Shown here: positions 62,359 to 64,000 of the stretch, piece by piece
Layout of the letters: every line of letters begins with the position of its first letter
How positions within the stretch are numbered: position 1 is the first letter of the stretch
Origin: Mucilaginibacter daejeonensis
Lineage (GTDB): Bacteria; Bacteroidota; Bacteroidia; Sphingobacteriales; Sphingobacteriaceae
Direction of reading: 5' to 3'
Length of the DNA: 64,000 bases
NCBI RefSeq assembly: GCF_020783335.1
Contig: NZ_CP086068.1
Span: 930,001-994,000, forward strand
Notes under the pieces: model-generated
The model's database searches: none
Told to the model about the DNA's origin: nothing
Seen by the model: only the letters and a program-made list of their open reading frames with translations
Program-made: the position numbers and the translations under genes

Positions 62359-64000
62359 TTAAAAACCAAATTGCAATCCGACGATGTACGTGCGCAGGGT
62401 AGGCAGTACCGGCCCTTGGTTAAGCAGCGACGATTCAAGCGTTTCAGGGTCCATTCCTTTATACTTGGTGAACGTTAGCAGGTTCTGGCCTTGAAAGTAT
62501 ATCGAGCAGTTCCTGAGCTTCCATCTTTTCAGGAGTTCCGACAGGTCGTACCGGATAGACACATTTTTAAGTTTGACATAGGAGGCGTCGCTCCACTCGG
62601 CATCAGAGAGCCTGTAAAAATTGTTATAGCTGCTAAAGCCGGCATTGGCAGAGCTTGACGATGCTCTGGGGATATTGGTCACGTCCCCAGGTTTACGCCA
62701 ACGATCAAGTGCACTAATGTCTTTGTTCTTCAGCGAGCCATAAGGCGTGGTCAAATAGCCATAGTTCAAGCCAGGGCCACGTTGCTTAACGTATTGCAAC
62801 AGTACGTCTAACGACCATTTTTTGAAGGTTAAATTGTTTTGCATACCGCCATATAAGGTTGGCAGCAGTTTACCGATCACCGTAAAGTCATTGGGGTTAC
62901 TAATGGTGTTATTGCCATCAATGTCTTGCACTGTTGAAAGACCGGTTTGAGGGTCTACACCAGTAAAATGGTACCCCTTGGTAATTCTCAGTGGCTGGCC
63001 AATAACATAGGTATTGGCATCGCCGGTGTTGGCCAGATTTGGATAAGCCAAAAGTGTGTTCTTGGCAATGGTCAAGTTCAGGGAGGTGTTCCAATTAAGG
63101 TCTTTGCCTCTGATGTTGACCGTATTCAATAGAAATTCCCAACCCTTATTCTCCACCAAGGCCGGGAGATTGGCCTGATAGCTGGTAAAACCGGACTGGG
63201 AAGAAAGCGTGTACCCGATCAGCTGGTTACCTGAACGATTGCGGTAAAAGTTAGTATTAAGAACGATCCGGTCATTCAAGAAGCCCATTTCAATGGCCGC
63301 CTCTAATTTTTTATTCACTTCCCAGCCATAATCAAGATTAGGAAAGCGGCTTGGATACAGCCCGCTAAGCCCACCGTAAGGGTAGGTGCTTGATGAGAAA
63401 CTGTCGAAGTATTGATAATCACCTATCTGGTCATTGCCCACTGTTCCATAACTTCCCCTTAACTTACCGAAGCTTAACCATGGAAGAGCTGATCTTACAA
63501 AGGCCTCATTGCTGAACAACCATGCAGCACCCACCGCGCCAAAATTCCCGAAGCGCTTATTAGGCCCGAAGCGTGAAGAACCGTCACGGCGGAAAGTGCC
63601 GTTAATGATATATTTCTCGTCCCAGTTGTAAGTTAGCCTGCCAAAAACAGACGTATAACGATATTTGGTGTAATTGTATGAATTGACCACCAATTGTGCA
63701 GCAGCCTTGATATTTTCGAGCTGCGCATCACTGGCATAAGTTGATCCCGTAATGCGTTGCCCTTGTGATATACTTTGCTGCCATGTGCCACCCACCAGGG
63801 CCTGTAAGGTGCTCTTTCCTAATTGCTTTACATAATCTACTTGTGGCTCTACGATGTAAGAGCTAACGTCGTTATTGCCATAAATAGCGCTGCTGGCCGA
63901 ATAAGTTGCTGGATTGAATCCCAATTTAGGCAAGGTGGTCACCTGCTCAAGGCTCATTTGATTGTATCCAAAATTCGCCTTTACATTCAAGCCGTTAAGG
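62359..64000 (-). CDS. SusC/RagA-family TonB-linked transporter, 5' end missing
   Basis: The frame is open to the last base of the window, so the signal peptide, plug and first barrel strands lie outside; about 546 residues of barrel are seen. SusC barrel features include 'FGRLTYNWDEKYIINGTFRR', 'DGSSRFGPNKRFGNFGAVGA', 'WLSFGKLRGSYGTVGNDQIG' and a C-terminal 'TYIVGLQFGF' with the terminal Phe. It imports the ligand caught by the SusD encoded 18 bp downstream. No regulator or enzyme of the locus is visible within the window apart from the TPR-thioredoxin gene. Confidence 0.95.
   Translation of the reverse strand, partial: LNGLNVKANFGYNQMSLEQVTTLPKLGFNPATYSASSAIYGNNDVSSYIVEPQVDYVKQLGKSTLQALVGGTWQQSISQGQRITGSTYASDAQLENIKAAAQLVVNSYNYTKYRYTSVFGRLTYNWDEKYIINGTFRRDGSSRFGPNKRFGNFGAVGAAWLFSNEAFVRSALPWLSFGKLRGSYGTVGNDQIGDYQYFDSFSSSTYPYGGLSGLYPSRFPNLDYGWEVNKKLEAAIEMGFLNDRIVLNTNFYRNRSGNQLIGYTLSSQSGFTSYQANLPALVENKGWEFLLNTVNIRGKDLNWNTSLNLTIAKNTLLAYPNLANTGDANTYVIGQPLRITKGYHFTGVDPQTGLSTVQDIDGNNTISNPNDFTVIGKLLPTLYGGMQNNLTFKKWSLDVLLQYVKQRGPGLNYGYLTTPYGSLKNKDISALDRWRKPGDVTNIPRASSSSANAGFSSYNNFYRLSDAEWSDASYVKLKNVSIRYDLSELLKRWKLRNCSIYFQGQNLLTFTKYKGMDPETLESSLLNQGPVLPTLRTYIVGLQFGF

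Noticed and set aside
1..64000. CRISPR arrays, insertion sequences, tRNA or rRNA genes
   Set aside because: No regularly spaced repeats, transposases, or cloverleaf or rRNA sequence were seen when reading the gaps.

Overview
The window looks like a chromosomal segment of a Bacteroidota bacterium, most likely Sphingobacteriaceae (Mucilaginibacter/Pedobacter-like). The evidence is four SusC/SusD-type nutrient uptake loci, other TonB-dependent receptors with N-terminal carboxypeptidase-regulatory-like domains, Bacteroidota-style promoters (TTTG, 18-21 nt, TAnnTTTG) and intermediate GC. The genus is inferred from protein character only. I saw no rRNA, tRNA, CRISPR array, insertion sequence, phage gene or attachment site.

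Layout. 1-6298 (+): the end of a SusD gene, a GH92 glycosidase, a glycerophosphodiesterase-family enzyme, a DUF218 protein and an unknown secreted protein, the last four translationally overlapping. 12428-6305 (-): SusC, SusD and a secreted beta-propeller glycosidase-like protein. 13896-12922 (-): pfkA. 14570-24333 (+): SusC, SusD, GH3, an alginate-lyase-family polysaccharide lyase and a GH88 unsaturated glucuronyl hydrolase, a coherent set for a uronic-acid glycan. 30001-24398 (-): a CPA1 antiporter, then NrtR, NadM-Nudix, NadV and PRPP synthetase, an NAD salvage operon with two operator-like dyads on its promoter. 30398-34490: a thioredoxin-fold protein with a degenerate active site, an LLM flavin oxidoreductase, an unknown helical protein and YiaA. 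34780-41856: a TonB receptor, a six-hairpin glycosidase fused to a P-loop kinase, a sugar MFS transporter and a divergent LacI regulator, with a perfect 34-bp palindrome between them. 48156-41935 (-): ECF sigma factor, FecR-like anti-sigma, TonB receptor, DUF4374 lipoprotein and PepSY membrane protein, resembling the XusABC xenosiderophore system. 48642-51946: Lrp/AsnC regulator and metE behind a cobalamin riboswitch. 52139-58870: AlkB-like dioxygenase, small unknown protein, GH15, SDR, a shortened PepSY protein, AraC regulator and FAD monooxygenase. 64000-59000 (-): SusC (cut by the window end), SusD and a TPR-thioredoxin protein.

How the genes work together. Outer-membrane SusCD pairs import oligosaccharides, and secreted enzymes (GH92, GH3, PL, GH88, propeller GH) trim them. 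PfkA, NAD salvage and PRPP synthesis support central metabolism. The most notable points are: (1) a GH92 whose general-acid position carries Gln, next to a phosphodiesterase, suggesting a phosphomannan-type substrate; (2) the glycosidase-kinase fusion in a LacI-controlled disaccharide-type locus; (3) promoter-embedded NrtR-type dyads; (4) terminator-like hairpins right after susD in three successive loci.
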